A stretch of 64,000 bases of DNA from Photobacterium iliopiscarium (lineage in GTDB: Bacteria > Pseudomonadota > Gammaproteobacteria > Enterobacterales > Vibrionaceae), in assembly GCF_003026395.1 (NCBI RefSeq), contig NZ_PYOO01000001.1, forward strand, positions 682,001 to 746,000, written 5' to 3'. The position numbers and the translations under genes are program-made. A model generated the notes under the pieces. The model was given only the letters and a program-made list of their open reading frames with translations. It made no database searches and was not told the DNA's origin. Positions 27,763 to 38,000 of this stretch are shown here, piece after piece. Within the stretch, counting starts at the first letter, position 1, and each line of letters begins with the position of its first letter.

Positions 27763-29754
27763 ATGTTTAGTAAGCCACTTATCGCATTATCTATCACTTT
27801 AGCTCTTTCTGGGTGTGTTACAACGCCAGCCGTTCAACATCAACCTTTTACACTGACTGTTGCTCATATTAATGACACGCACTCGCATTTTGATCCGGTG
27901 AAGTCTAGTTTTTCTGCGAACGGTGTTGAAGTTTTTAATGAGTTTGGCGGTTATCCTCGCCTGCAAGCAATGGTTAAACAATATAAAGCGCAAGCACAAA
28001 AGAATGACCAGAGTTTGTTATTTTTAGATGCGGGTGATGCTTTCCAAGGCAGTGCTTATTTTAAAATAAACCAAGGTGCGATGAATGCTGATCTTCTTGA
28101 CCAAATGGGGTTAGATGGCATGGCATTAGGTAATCACGAATTTGATCTTAATAATCAAAAATTAAATCGTTTTGTGAGTAGTTTAGATTTCCCTATTATT
28201 GCAACAAATGTTGATGTTAGCCATGACACTAATTTCAATGGGCAGACAAACATTTTACCTTATCAAATTTTTGCCTTTGATGGTGATCATAAGACCGTTG
28301 TAAAAGATATTAATAACTTACCAAAGCATAAAAATTTAGTTGCGGTGTTTGGTTTATCTTTACAAGACATGCCAAATATTGCCCCTCATACGGGGGATGT
28401 AAAGTTCCTTAATGAAGTAAAAACAGCACAATCAACGGTTGATTTTCTTAAATCAAAAGGGGTTAATGACGTTATTGCATTAACTCATATTGGTAATGCA
28501 ACGGATATTGCTTTAGCCGAAAAAGTGAACGGCATTGATTTAATTGTTGGTGGTCACTCTCATACATTATTAGGCGATTTCACGAATATCGGTTGGAGTA
28601 ATTTTGGTCCCTATGCACAAATGGTGAAAAATCCAAATGGCAAAGCGTCAACCTGTATTGTGCAAGCTGGGAAATATGCAGAAGCTATTGGTAAGGTAAA
28701 TGTTAGCTTTAACAGTCAAGGTGAAGTAACCAACTGCGCTGGGCATAATACGCTACTAAGTAACGATGTGTTTTATCATAAATCTGATCGTAAACCACAA
28801 GATAAGTTTACTGCGGCACAAACGGCACAAGTAGAGCAGTTTATTGCTAAGCAAAAGAACATCGTTATTATTAATGAAGATAGCCAGCTTCGTCATGAAA
28901 TCGATACTAAATACAAACCTGCTGTAGAAAAAGCCTATGGCAACATCATCGCTCAAGTACCGACTGAAATTATACATGAGCGTCGCCCAGGAGACAGTGG
29001 TGCAGCGGATAAGCATGGTTCAGCCGTTGCGCCATTAATTGCAGAAAGCCAGTATTATTGGGCTAATTTACCGCAAGTTCAAAAAGTAACAGGTAAAAAG
29101 GTTGATTTTGCATTAATTGGTGCGGGTGGTATTCGTACTAATATTAATGAAGGCGAATACCGTGAAGGTAATGTTCGTTTAGAAATGCTACCGTTTTCTA
29201 ATTATTTATCAGTGTTGTCATTAAAAGGTTCAACGGTTAAGCAATTATTGCAAGATACGATCACGGCAACGTTACCTGAAGGCGCACATGCGGGTAAATA
29301 CCCATACGGCGGTCATATTCGTTACACTTTTGATGAAACTAAAGCACATAAAGCGGGTCATTTAACCAGTGTTGATGTGATGACTGGCACTGAAAAACAC
29401 CCAATATGGACACCATTACAAAACAATAAAACCTACAATGTTGTGATTAATAATTATAACGCTACGGGTAATGATGGTTGGACTCCGATATTTACGGCTC
29501 AAAACAAACACTCTACTCGTATCGATCTTATTGATGTGAATGGGAAATTAGTGGGTTACAAAGTTAAAAATATCGAAAAACAGGGTGATAAATATCAAGT
29601 TATTTATCAAGGTAAAGCCCCTAATTGTAAAGCAGTAAACACCGATTGTGATACTGACGCGCAAGCCTTTATTGACTATGTTTCACAAACGCGTCATCAA
29701 TTAGTACCTTTACCATATTCTGTAGTGACATTAGACCGAATAATAACCAAATAG
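27763..29754 (+). CDS. 5'-nucleotidase/UDP-sugar hydrolase-family lipoprotein
   Basis: A metallophosphoesterase that should release nucleosides and phosphate from extracellular nucleotides. The N-terminus is a lipoprotein signal with lipobox LSGC (Cys18), so it is probably attached to the outer membrane, as is NutA of Vibrio. The metal-site motifs come in the usual order: NDTHSHF, DAGDAFQGS, GNHEFD, GGHSHT. The C-terminal 5'-nucleotidase domain has GAGGIRTNI and the base-stacking region NYNATGNDGW. At 663 residues it is about 100 longer than E. coli UshA, the extra being spread over the middle. Substrate preference (5'-nucleotides or cyclic nucleotides) cannot be fixed by eye. AAGGA precedes the ATG and a terminator follows. 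Confidence 0.92.
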   Translation: MFSKPLIALSITLALSGCVTTPAVQHQPFTLTVAHINDTHSHFDPVKSSFSANGVEVFNEFGGYPRLQAMVKQYKAQAQKNDQSLLFLDAGDAFQGSAYFKINQGAMNADLLDQMGLDGMALGNHEFDLNNQKLNRFVSSLDFPIIATNVDVSHDTNFNGQTNILPYQIFAFDGDHKTVVKDINNLPKHKNLVAVFGLSLQDMPNIAPHTGDVKFLNEVKTAQSTVDFLKSKGVNDVIALTHIGNATDIALAEKVNGIDLIVGGHSHTLLGDFTNIGWSNFGPYAQMVKNPNGKASTCIVQAGKYAEAIGKVNVSFNSQGEVTNCAGHNTLLSNDVFYHKSDRKPQDKFTAAQTAQVEQFIAKQKNIVIINEDSQLRHEIDTKYKPAVEKAYGNIIAQVPTEIIHERRPGDSGAADKHGSAVAPLIAESQYYWANLPQVQKVTGKKVDFALIGAGGIRTNINEGEYREGNVRLEMLPFSNYLSVLSLKGSTVKQLLQDTITATLPEGAHAGKYPYGGHIRYTFDETKAHKAGHLTSVDVMTGTEKHPIWTPLQNNKTYNVVINNYNATGNDGWTPIFTAQNKHSTRIDLIDVNGKLVGYKVKNIEKQGDKYQVIYQGKAPNCKAVNTDCDTDAQAFIDYVSQTRHQLVPLPYSVVTLDRIITK

Positions 29755-29775
29755 TAGACAGTTAATATAACGTAA

Positions 29776-29807
29776 TGAGCAATATGTTTAGGCATATTGC
29801 TTTTTTT
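29776..29807 (+). terminator. Rho-independent terminator of the nucleotidase gene
   Basis: Stem AGCAATATG / CATATTGCT with a short loop, followed by a T-run, about 25 bp after the stop codon. Confidence 0.9.
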
Positions 29808-30239
29808 ATGCTTTGTTATTAATAATAAAGAGCGGTAAGTGGAAATCTATTCATATTTATTTTTCGGTATAATATGAGTTATATTATTGCGTTATAAAAT
29901 TAAAAATTAATATTTTCATTGGGTTATATTTATTTTGTCTGAATAACGACCTTATTGTTTGTAATTAATATTTTTCATACTCAGTAATAAATGAAAGTTT
30001 TGTTTGTAGAACGTTAAAAATTAAAAAAAATGCTATACAATCAAATTAATTTCATTAATATAGATATCGGCCTGTAATTCAGACCTATTTATATGTAACG
30101 TTATGTTTTAGAAAACTTTCTTTGTAACGCTTTACCAGTGTCATGAAGCTTTCCACGCATAAGCTGTAACATAAATAATTCTTTTTCTGGCTACATTACG
30201 CAATTTTGCGAATTATTTAATTAAAAATTGGAGACAGTC
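29808..30239 (+). promoter_or_regulatory. Long leader region of the second csp gene
   Basis: A 432-bp AT-rich gap with no credible coding frame. It probably contains the promoter and the long 5' UTR usual for cold-inducible csp genes. GCGCAATTTTGCG-like pairing (ACGCAATTTTGCGAA, around 30198-30212) lies close to the ribosome binding site GGAGA (30230-30234). No consensus enteric cold box recognised. Confidence 0.45.
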
Positions 30240-30449
30240 ATGTCTAAATCAACTGGTATCGTTAAGTGGTTTAATGAAGAGAAAGGTTTCGGTTTCATCA
30301 CTCAAGACAATGGCGGCGCTGACGTATTTGTTCACTTCCGTGCTATCACTGGCGAAGGCTTCAAAACGCTAGCTGAAGGTCAGAAGGTTTCTTTTGACGT
30401 AGAACAAGGCCAGAAAGGTCCTCAAGCTGCAAACGTTGAAGCTGCTTAA
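30240..30449 (+). CDS. CspA-family cold-shock protein
   Basis: A 69-residue single cold-shock domain with intact RNP1 (KGFGFI) and RNP2 (VFVHF). It is nearly the same protein as that encoded at 739-951 but transcribed from the opposite strand 29 kb away. It binds single-stranded nucleic acid, acting by family as an RNA chaperone at low temperature. I take the ATG at 30240 (MSKSTG), with GGAGA about 6 nt upstream, rather than the in-frame start 12 bases earlier. A perfect-stem terminator follows, making this a single-gene transcript with a long leader. Two almost identical Csp copies plus a third divergent one at 33666 suggest adaptation to cold. Confidence 0.96.
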   Translation: MSKSTGIVKWFNEEKGFGFITQDNGGADVFVHFRAITGEGFKTLAEGQKVSFDVEQGQKGPQAANVEAA

Positions 30450-30474
30450 TTCGCACTCGCGTTAAACGTTTTTT

Positions 30475-30503
30475 AAATACCGACATAATGTCGGTATTTT
30501 TTT
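30475..30503 (+). terminator. Rho-independent terminator of csp
   Basis: Stem AAATACCGACA / TGTCGGTATTT with loop TAA, followed by a T-run, about 25 bp after the stop codon. Confidence 0.93.
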
Positions 30504-30658
30504 GTCTGTATATTTCTGCGCTATGTAATTATTTCATTAATGGCGTTGATATTGTCTTGTATTGATCTTATTCATAGCGATTATTAACGTAAATCATTTG
30601 AGTAATTTTTTAGTTTTTATACACTTATCACCTTCAGTCGTTATTAGTGTTAAGTGCC

Positions 30659-31324
30659 ATGACAAATTCACCTTCAATCGCTGCTAATGCATTACATATT
30701 TCTCAGTTACGATCAGGTTTTGAAAATCCTCAATTACATCCATTAACGGTTGATATCTTACCTGGGCAGCATTTCGCGTTGTCAGGTGCGTCTGGTTGTG
30801 GAAAAAGTAGTTTATTACACGTTATTGCTGGACTAAAGCCGTCTAAAAATGGGCATTTTAATTATCAACAGCATCAAATTGATATTACCGCACTGCCATT
30901 TTGGCGTCAGAAAATCTGTTATTTACCGCAACAAGCGGTGATGGGCGCTGATACTGTCTTTGAGGTATTGTTATTACCGTGGCATCTTAAAGCGATGCTG
31001 GTGTCTCAAATAAAGCCTACTGAAGAATATTGTCAGTTGGCATTAGTGCAGTCTGGGTTGATGGTCGCACTTGATAAAGAAGTCGCATTATTATCTGGCG
31101 GTGAAAAGCAACGATTAGCCATTGCGAGAGCAATATTGATGCAACGTCCGGTGTGGCTAATGGATGAACCAACATCTGCATTAGATCCTGCTGCGCGCAA
31201 CAAGATTATTGGATTAATTAAATCACTGAATATTATCTGTGTGTCCGTTTCTCATGATCCGGTATGGCTGGCGACAGCTGATCAGGTTTACAATATGGAT
31301 ATAGCATCAGGAATAGAACAATGA
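30659..31324 (+). CDS. fetA: ABC transporter ATP-binding protein FetA (YbbL-like)
   Basis: The ATPase subunit of the FetAB iron exporter, which in E. coli lowers iron under oxidative stress. The 221-residue protein has Walker A GASGCGKSS, signature LSGGEKQRLAIARAI and Walker B VWLMDEPT, followed by a switch His in SVSHDP. The size is typical for a stand-alone ATPase. The ATG at 30659 is preferred over a GTG 12 bases upstream, though neither has a strong Shine-Dalgarno. Its stop overlaps the next start as ATGA, so translation is coupled to fetB. The identification rests mainly on the partner, which belongs to the distinctive UPF0014/FetB family. Confidence 0.88.
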   Translation: MTNSPSIAANALHISQLRSGFENPQLHPLTVDILPGQHFALSGASGCGKSSLLHVIAGLKPSKNGHFNYQQHQIDITALPFWRQKICYLPQQAVMGADTVFEVLLLPWHLKAMLVSQIKPTEEYCQLALVQSGLMVALDKEVALLSGGEKQRLAIARAILMQRPVWLMDEPTSALDPAARNKIIGLIKSLNIICVSVSHDPVWLATADQVYNMDIASGIEQ

Positions 31325-32100
31325 CAGCAACCATTAATCATACTATCGATTTGCATTGGTCCGCGATGGCGGGGTTTTACTTACTATTACTGATCCCATT
31401 AATACTTTTTCAGCGTTGGCAATTAGGGCTGAGCCGCACACTGATCATGTCTGTATTACGGATGACTTTACAGTTATCCGTGGTTGGTATTTATTTACAT
31501 ACTTTATTTGGTTGGCAAAGCCTGAGCCTTAACGTGGTTTGGTTAACCGTTATGGCATTGTTTGCCAGTTACACCATTTGTAAGCGTTCTGATGTTAATC
31601 TATTTCGCGTGATCCCCGCCGTTATTTGTGGGCAAGTTATCGCATTATCGGTGGCATTACCTGCGGTTTTGGCGGGTGTTATTCAAGTTTCACCATGGTG
31701 GCAAGCACAATACATGATCCCGATAGCAGGGATGTTATTAGGTAATAGCTTAACCGCGAATGTGTTGGCATTGTCTCGTTGGGGAAGTTTACTGAAAGAG
31801 AATCATCAAGAATATCAATATTATTTAACGATGGGAGCGCCTAATCCTGCTCAGCCTTTTATTCGTACTGCTTTTAAAGCGGCATTAGCGCCACAATTAG
31901 CTTCAATGGCAACGTTAGGTATTGTGAGCCTACCGGGTATGATGACGGGACAAATTTTAGGCGGAGCAATGCCACTGGTCGCCGTTAAATACCAGTTAGT
32001 GATCATGGTCGCGATATTTGTATCCGGTGTGCTTTCTGTTGCGACGACATTGACACTTGTAAAACGTCGTTCATTTGATGCTTATGGTAATGTGTTGTAA
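31321..32100 (+). CDS. fetB: ABC transporter permease FetB (UPF0014, YbbM-like)
   Basis: The membrane subunit of the probable iron exporter: 259 residues with about seven membrane segments, beginning DLHWSAMAGFYLLLLIPLIL. Family hallmarks include LRMTLQLSVVGIYL near residue 45, PIAGMLLGNSLTANVLAL around residue 140 and SLPGMMTGQILGGAMPL near residue 200. The start codon overlaps the fetA stop by four bases (ATGA), so the two are one operon and made in similar amounts. A terminator shared with the convergent pdxY follows. By family it exports iron and helps survival during peroxide stress, in line with katG and the cytochrome c peroxidase in this window. Confidence 0.92.
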   Translation: MTATINHTIDLHWSAMAGFYLLLLIPLILFQRWQLGLSRTLIMSVLRMTLQLSVVGIYLHTLFGWQSLSLNVVWLTVMALFASYTICKRSDVNLFRVIPAVICGQVIALSVALPAVLAGVIQVSPWWQAQYMIPIAGMLLGNSLTANVLALSRWGSLLKENHQEYQYYLTMGAPNPAQPFIRTAFKAALAPQLASMATLGIVSLPGMMTGQILGGAMPLVAVKYQLVIMVAIFVSGVLSVATTLTLVKRRSFDAYGNVL

Positions 32101-32115
32101 TTTAACAGAATAAAA

Positions 32116-32146
32116 CAAAAAAGCAGCGTTATAAGCTGCTTTTTTA
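32116..32146. terminator. Bidirectional terminator between fetB and pdxY
   Basis: Stem AAAAAAGCAGC / GCTGCTTTTTT with loop GTTATAA. T-runs occur on both strands between the convergent genes. Confidence 0.9.
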
Positions 32147-32166
32147 TAATCTGATGACTGGGCTAT

Positions 32167-33024
32167 TTATTTAATTTCTGTAATTGGAAAAATTTCAGTC
32201 GGCGCGACAATTTCATCTTGAGCTGCGATTGTTTGCAGTTCCCATTCGCCACGGCGGTGGGTTTCTTTTAATACTGCATAACAAGCATTGTGAGCATGCT
32301 CAAAGGCTTGTTCTGCTGACCAACCTTTCAATAAACCGCCAGTAAATAATGCTGAAATTAAATCACCCACACCAACAGGCTGGTTATCAAATGCCAAATG
32401 TGGACGTTGTGCTAGATAGCAGCCCTCTTTTGTTGCTAGCATCATCGAAAATTTATCAGTCGATAAACTATGAAGATGTTTTACCAATACCATTTTAGGG
32501 CCAAGTGTTAGCGCGTGCTGACAAGCTTTAACGGCATCTTCCAATGTATTGATTGTCATTCCAACAAATTGACTCAATTCAAATTGATTAGGAACAATTA
32601 CATCAGCCAGTGGCATTACATCATTGATCAGGTGTTCAGAGATACCATCAGCGACGATGCATCCTTTTTCAGGATCGCCCATTACAGGATCACAAATATA
32701 GATAGCATTAGGATTTTGTTGTTTTACTGTTTTAACGGTATCAATAATGGCTAAACATTGATCAGCACTACCTTGATATCCGGTAAGGACTGCTTCACAG
32801 TTTTTTAGCTGATCAATGTTGTTGATGCCTTTAACTAGCTCAATCAAATCAGAGGCAGGGAAAGCTTTACCTGTCCAACCTTGTTTGTATTGAGTATGGT
32901 TAGAAAACTGTACGGTATGTAATGGCCAAACTTCAAACCCCATACGTTGAAGAGGAAATACTGCAGAACTGTTACCAGCGTGACCGTAAACAACATGTGA
33001 CTGTATTGATAGAATACCTTTCAT
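32167..33024 (-). CDS. pdxY: Pyridoxal kinase PdxY
   Basis: PdxY phosphorylates pyridoxal to pyridoxal 5'-phosphate in the B6 salvage pathway in the cytoplasm. The 285 residues match the family. The N-terminus ([20 protein letters not shown]) is the substrate-binding signature of pyridoxal kinases. YICDPVMGD binds ATP/Mg and the anion-hole region is [14 protein letters not shown], where Asp is the catalytic base. AAGGAA precedes the ATG with good spacing. Directly upstream of that ribosome binding site are two perfect 17-bp tandem units (33034-33067). It is a single gene, convergent with fetB. It is more likely PdxY than PdxK because of the VYGHAGNS start and the overall similarity. Confidence 0.95.
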   Translation of the reverse strand: MKGILSIQSHVVYGHAGNSSAVFPLQRMGFEVWPLHTVQFSNHTQYKQGWTGKAFPASDLIELVKGINNIDQLKNCEAVLTGYQGSADQCLAIIDTVKTVKQQNPNAIYICDPVMGDPEKGCIVADGISEHLINDVMPLADVIVPNQFELSQFVGMTINTLEDAVKACQHALTLGPKMVLVKHLHSLSTDKFSMMLATKEGCYLAQRPHLAFDNQPVGVGDLISALFTGGLLKGWSAEQAFEHAHNACYAVLKETHRRGEWELQTIAAQDEIVAPTEIFPITEIK

Positions 33025-33033
33025 CGAGGTTCC

Positions 33034-33067
33034 TTATAACTATCGTATATTTATAACTATCGTATAT
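33034..33067. repeat. Tandem 17-bp repeat in the pdxY leader
   Basis: TTATAACTATCGTATAT occurs twice in direct succession (33034-33050 and 33051-33067), immediately upstream of the pdxY ribosome binding site. It could be a paired operator or a copy-number-variable element. Confidence 0.7.
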
Positions 33068-33665
33068 ATAAGTATACTTTACATGTGCTGATATCAGAAA
33101 CCTAGTCATTTTATATCGTAATTATTCCTTGCAAAAATGCAGACTATTTATTGTTCGACAAAAAACGATAATTTCATTCAATGTGCAATATATAGAATAA
33201 GTTATCTAATTGTAATCTGTTTTATTGGTTGTTTTGTTTGTTTTTTGAACACATAACAGGTTTTTATGTATTTTTTTGATAGTTATTTTTTTGTTTAAAA
33301 ACAATTAGATGTATATTTATTAAGTGGTTATCCACAATTTATTATCGAATTTAATAAAAAAAATATTTACAGCATCAAAAATAGACGTTAATGTTCGATC
33401 CGTCTGTTACTCAGACCTAATGTGTTTTAAATAAAACCACAATGTCATTTCTAATCATTGTTATCCGTTTATGTTGCAAACGTAGTAGCAGTGCAAGGCT
33501 ATAAGAAGGGTGATCTTATAGTTAAGAAGTAGTAGGTCAATGAGTAAAGCTCTATACCAAGGTTAATTAACCGTTTGGTATAAAACTATTTAAACTCAAA
33601 TTGATAGCCTCAAATATATATGCTGATAAAAAAAGCAATATTTGGGCGTAAAGGAAATATAAACT
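33068..33665. promoter_or_regulatory. Long non-coding region with nested palindrome before the CSD gene
   Basis: About 600 bp without a credible gene. The left part is the pdxY promoter side and the right part is the probable long leader of the cold-shock-domain gene. TATACCAA (33553-33560) pairs with TTGGTATA (33575-33582), and the loop contains the palindrome GGTTAATTAACC (33561-33572). This gives a nested RNA hairpin about 84 nt before the ATG. TCAGACCTA near 33411 is shared with the leader of the csp gene at 30240. Confidence 0.5.
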
Positions 33666-33866
33666 ATGACTTCACAAACAGGTATTATTCGTAGCTTCAA
33701 CCCAGTTGAAAGAATTGGTTTAATTACTAGCGATCTTGGTGGCGATATTCGTTTCGACGCTTCACAAGTTTGCAGTCGTTCACAACCTTCATCTGGTAGT
33801 ATGGTTGAATTTACGTTAGATGATTCAAGCAATAAACTTAAAGCGGTTAAAATTCGTTTTATCTGA
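33666..33866 (+). CDS. Divergent cold-shock-domain protein, 66 aa
   Basis: A short protein with the cold-shock fold pattern but altered nucleic-acid motifs. The RNP1 position reads RIGLIT instead of KGFGFI and RNP2 reads DIRFD instead of VFVHF, so the aromatic RNA-stacking residues are largely lost. The outline (TGIIRSFNPVERIGLITSDL, then GSMVEFTLDD and LKAVKI) still follows the five-strand CspA topology. It may bind nucleic acid weakly or act in another way. AAGGAA lies about 10 nt before the ATG. A long leader with a nested palindrome precedes it, and a strong terminator follows. It was probably derived from a csp gene, but this is inference. Confidence 0.85.
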   Translation: MTSQTGIIRSFNPVERIGLITSDLGGDIRFDASQVCSRSQPSSGSMVEFTLDDSSNKLKAVKIRFI

Positions 33867-33925
33867 TTTAGTTAATGAGTTGAATGTTTACTGAAAATGT
33901 AACGTTCCTCCATAATTAAATAAAT

Positions 33926-33953
33926 AATCCCGGCCTTGGTCGGGATTTTTTTA
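33926..33953 (+). terminator. Rho-independent terminator of the CSD gene
   Basis: Stem AATCCCG / CGGGATT enclosing GCCTTGGT, followed by a T-run. Confidence 0.88.
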
Positions 33954-34137
33954 TTTGAGTAATTACAATGCTAATTCTAATGGATAATTAAAGTATTATT
34001 ACTAATAATACTGATATCATTATTGCGTATTTTGATGAAATATTAATATTGTTGATGGAAAATACAGATACTGTCATTATTGATAATATGATAAAACTGC
34101 TGAGTAAGTAGTTTGATGCTTAAAAAAGGTAGAAAAA

Positions 34138-34785
34138 ATGCATGAATTGACAGAAAGTGATTATGATATTCTTCACGCTATGGAAAATATTGTTGATGGT
34201 ATTGCGGCAATGTGGGGGGAGCATACTGAAGTCTTATTGCATTGTTTAGATTCCCGCCATCCGTCAATTATGAAAATTGCCAATGGACATATTACGGGAC
34301 GTGAAGTTGGTGCACCAATCACCAATATTGCATTAGTAAAGTTAAATGAAGGCAAAGATGTTTCTGATGCTTATATTACTAAAGCGCCGGATGGTAAAAT
34401 GTTACGTTCATTAACAACAGTGATCCGTAATAAGCAGCAGCAAGCGATTGGTTTACTCTGTGTTAATTTTAATTTAGACGCACCATTTCAATCTATGATC
34501 CATAGTTTAATGCCAACAATTGGTACTTATTGTGATCATGGTGTTACCGCAGAAACATTTGCGCGTAATAGTGATGAAATGATGCATAGTTCGATTGAAA
34601 ATGTTCGTGAGCAGGTAACGAGTGATAGTTCGATCCCTCCCTCAAAGAAAAGTCGAGAAATTGTAACGCGATTACATGATCTTGGTATTTTTGATCTCAA
34701 AGACAGTGCTCAAATAGCAGCAAAAGGGTTGGATATTTCCATTCATACTATTTATCGCTATTTGCGAGAAATACGTGCAAATTAA
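34138..34785 (+). CDS. YheO-type transcriptional regulator (PAS-like + HTH)
   Basis: A cytoplasmic DNA-binding regulator of 215 residues. Residues about 1-120 form the YheO PAS-like sensor domain (HTEVLLHCLDSRHPSIMKIANGHITGR region, with GLLCVNFN). Residues about 150-215 form the HTH_22 helix-turn-helix (SREIVTRLHDLGIFDLKDSA, then ISIHTIYRYLREIR). Members of this family (for example DauR) respond to small molecules such as D-amino acids, but the ligand here cannot be inferred. AAGG lies a few bases before the ATG. It stands alone with a terminator downstream, 245 bp before the giant GEVED gene in the same orientation. Control of that gene is possible but not shown. Confidence 0.88.
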   Translation: MHELTESDYDILHAMENIVDGIAAMWGEHTEVLLHCLDSRHPSIMKIANGHITGREVGAPITNIALVKLNEGKDVSDAYITKAPDGKMLRSLTTVIRNKQQQAIGLLCVNFNLDAPFQSMIHSLMPTIGTYCDHGVTAETFARNSDEMMHSSIENVREQVTSDSSIPPSKKSREIVTRLHDLGIFDLKDSAQIAAKGLDISIHTIYRYLREIRAN

Positions 34786-34795
34786 ATATGTAATT

Positions 34796-34836
34796 AAACA
34801 ATGACATTATTTCATCGGATAGTGTCATTGTTTATT
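34796..34836 (+). terminator. Rho-independent terminator of the yheO-like gene
   Basis: Perfect 11-bp stem AAACAATGACA / TGTCATTGTTT, followed by TATTATTA. It separates the regulator from the giant gene. Confidence 0.8.
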
Positions 34837-35030
34837 ATTATAAATAATCGATAACGTTTTTATTTTAAAAAAACATATTTTTTTATATTTTTCATGATGT
34901 TTCTTTAATTGATACTCTGCTTATTTTAGACCTTCCGCTACTCATTAATCCCCATCAATAAACGTGCTTAAATAACAGGCGTGGTTTTTGCATTCTTTTT
35001 CGTTCCCTGATTAACTACGTTGGTTGAGTT

Positions 35031-38000
35031 ATGGAAAAGATGAAAATTATCCGTAGAGTATTAATGCTTGTTTGCTTTTGTGGCGGGTTGTTGTTCAACA
35101 CCTCGATTGCTCAGGCTCAACAGTGTTCTCAAAGTTACGCTTCACCGACAACTTCTGGCGGTAATTACTATTTTGATGGTGATGGCGGTAATGGCTGGGG
35201 AACCCGAAATATCGGGGTTTATAATACCAATTTAACCGGCGGTACTGGCTCTGGTGGTCGAATAATTATTAGTGCCAATTGGGGGTGGAACAACGGTAAT
35301 CAGTGGACTAGCCGTGGTGATTTTACAGAAACAATCAGGATACGGGTTAAGGTTAATGGAACTACCGTTGCTGAATTAGTGACCCCAAGTGATAGCCAAA
35401 ATAATGCAACTTTATCGTCACAAGGTGGCGCTTCAATGTTGAGTGGTGGCGGTAATGTTGGTGTAACAAGTTTTGGTCAATATCCTCATAGTTCACAAAT
35501 ATTATTACCTTCTTGGATGACATCGATTACCAGTATTCAAATTGAAGGAACCCAAACACCAGCATCGGGTGGTTCATCAGGCGGAGCGGGTGATGACGGT
35601 GGTGTAAGAGTTAATACCTCTGGTTATGCGTGTAACTTCGAAGCAACAGATGCACCAAGTAGTTATGGCGTTGCTCGTCATAATGTCGATTTAACCGGAA
35701 TTAATTTGCGTTTTGGGACGAATGTTAGTTTTGAAACTGCAAATCGCAATAGTGCATTAGCAAATTCAGATACTTTTGATGATGGTATAACTGGTTTTCC
35801 TCAGTCTGAAATTGATGCCGGCACAGGGGCCGTTTCAGTTTCTGCTAGCGTTTATAACAATACTGGCTCACCGCGTACATTTGTTGGCTGGGTTGATTGG
35901 GATCAAGATAATGCCTTTCAAGCTGATGAAGGTGTCGCGATAACGGTTCCTGCTGCGGGCTCTTCTAATGCAGATTGTACTAATACATCAGGATCTAACT
36001 TTACGTGTAATGTCGATTATATTGTTGATGTGGCAGATCGAAGTAATACTGGATATTTTTTCTCTCGGTTTAGAATCTCAAATGCGGCATTAACGACGTC
36101 AACAATTTCAACCACAGTTGATAGTGGTGAAGTGGAAGATTATCGATTCTGTATTGGTTGTTTTGATATTAGCGGTACGGTTTATTTAGATGAAAATGGC
36201 GACAGTGATATTTCCTCTGATAGCGTAACGCCAAATGAAGTAATAGTAAGACTTTATCGAGATGATGATAATGATGGTGTGCCGAGTGCGGGCGATACTT
36301 ATCTACAACAAGTGACTACCGCAAGTGGCGCTTATTCTTTCACTGAACTACCGATTGATACATATTTTGTCGCAACAGCACCACCGACGAATAGCACTGC
36401 GATTTCCGAGCAAACTTATGCGGCCAGTAATACCTATACCAATGCTTTTTGTGATAGCAATGGTGATGCAACCTCAGGTGATACACCTTTAATGGCTTCT
36501 GGCGCTTGTTATGGTGGTATTGATGGCGATCGTGCTGATGCAATCACCAATTCAACCACGCGTGAACACATATCTAAGGTTGATTTATCATTTACTTCAA
36601 CCAATCAGACTAATGTTGATTTTGGTTTCTCATATAACGTTGTTACTAATACCAATACATCAGCGCAAGGTTCTTTAAATCAATTTATTATTAATGCCAA
36701 CAGAATTGTTGGCGCTAATGAAATGCGTTTTGTACCAACAGTTCCTGCAAACGATACTGATCCTGCTAGCGATTGGTGGGTTGTTTCTCCAACGACCTCT
36801 TTAACCACAATAACGGGCACCAATGGCGCAAATACTATCATTGATGGTACGGCATACAGCAATGCTGACGGTACAACGATCATCGATTCAAACGCTGGTA
36901 ATTATTCAGAAGTACAAACCGTCGGTAGCTCTGATGGATGTAGTGTTGAAACCATTCCTGCATTAGCAAAACCTGAATTACAAATTGATATGCCAACTAA
37001 CGCCAGTGCTTATGCCGCTGAATTATTAATTATTAATGCGGATAATACTACAGTACGAAATGTCTCTCTGACGGGTGGTTCTTTAGGTATTAATATTTAC
37101 TCGGCGGGCATTACTGACACCTTAATTGAGCAAAACTTAATTGGTATTGATCCTGCGGGTAATGATGCGGTTATTGGACAAGAAACCTGTGGTACATCAT
37201 TAGGGTGTGCGGGTATTGCGATTGCAAATGCAGGTAATGGCTCGCTTAATGGTGACAGTGGTATTATTCGTTATAATGCAATAAAAACAGCGCATAATAA
37301 TATCACCTTAAATAATCTAAATAGCCAAACCAATGTTGTTAATTGGCAAGTAATACAAAATCAATTATTGGGTTCAACCTCGACCACAGCAACACCGTAT
37401 CACAATGTTTATATTCGTTACGGTGTGCCTGCTTATCTTAATATTGCTGGTAATATAATGCGTGATGCAACCAGCGATGCAATATATCAACGTAATACAT
37501 CGAATGTTGATTTATTCCAAACTATCACCAGTAATAACATTCAAAATGCGGACGATAATGGAGTGCATTTCCAAAGTGGTCAGTTATCGATAATCGAATG
37601 TAATATTATTCATAATAATGGTGATTCAGGGGTTTCTATTGATGGTAATACCAATATTGAAGGGTATTTAATTACTAAAAATAGTTTTGATAATAATACT
37701 GATAATGCCATTGACCTTCATAATCTCGCAACGGGTGAAGGCGTTTCACTAAATACTGATTTATGTAATAACGACACGGGCACAGGTGCCAATAATAATG
37801 TAGCTCGCCCACAAATTACTTATGCTTTTTTAGAAGGCGCAAATCTACGTGTTATTGGTGATATGTGTGCCACGGGTGAATTTACTTTTGAAGTCTATAA
37901 AGCGAGTGTTGGTACCGGTGAATTGGGCAGTGATGGGTTAAATGCAGGTGAAGGCTTAACATATTTAGGCAGCATTACGAGCCAATCAGGTTCAACATTT

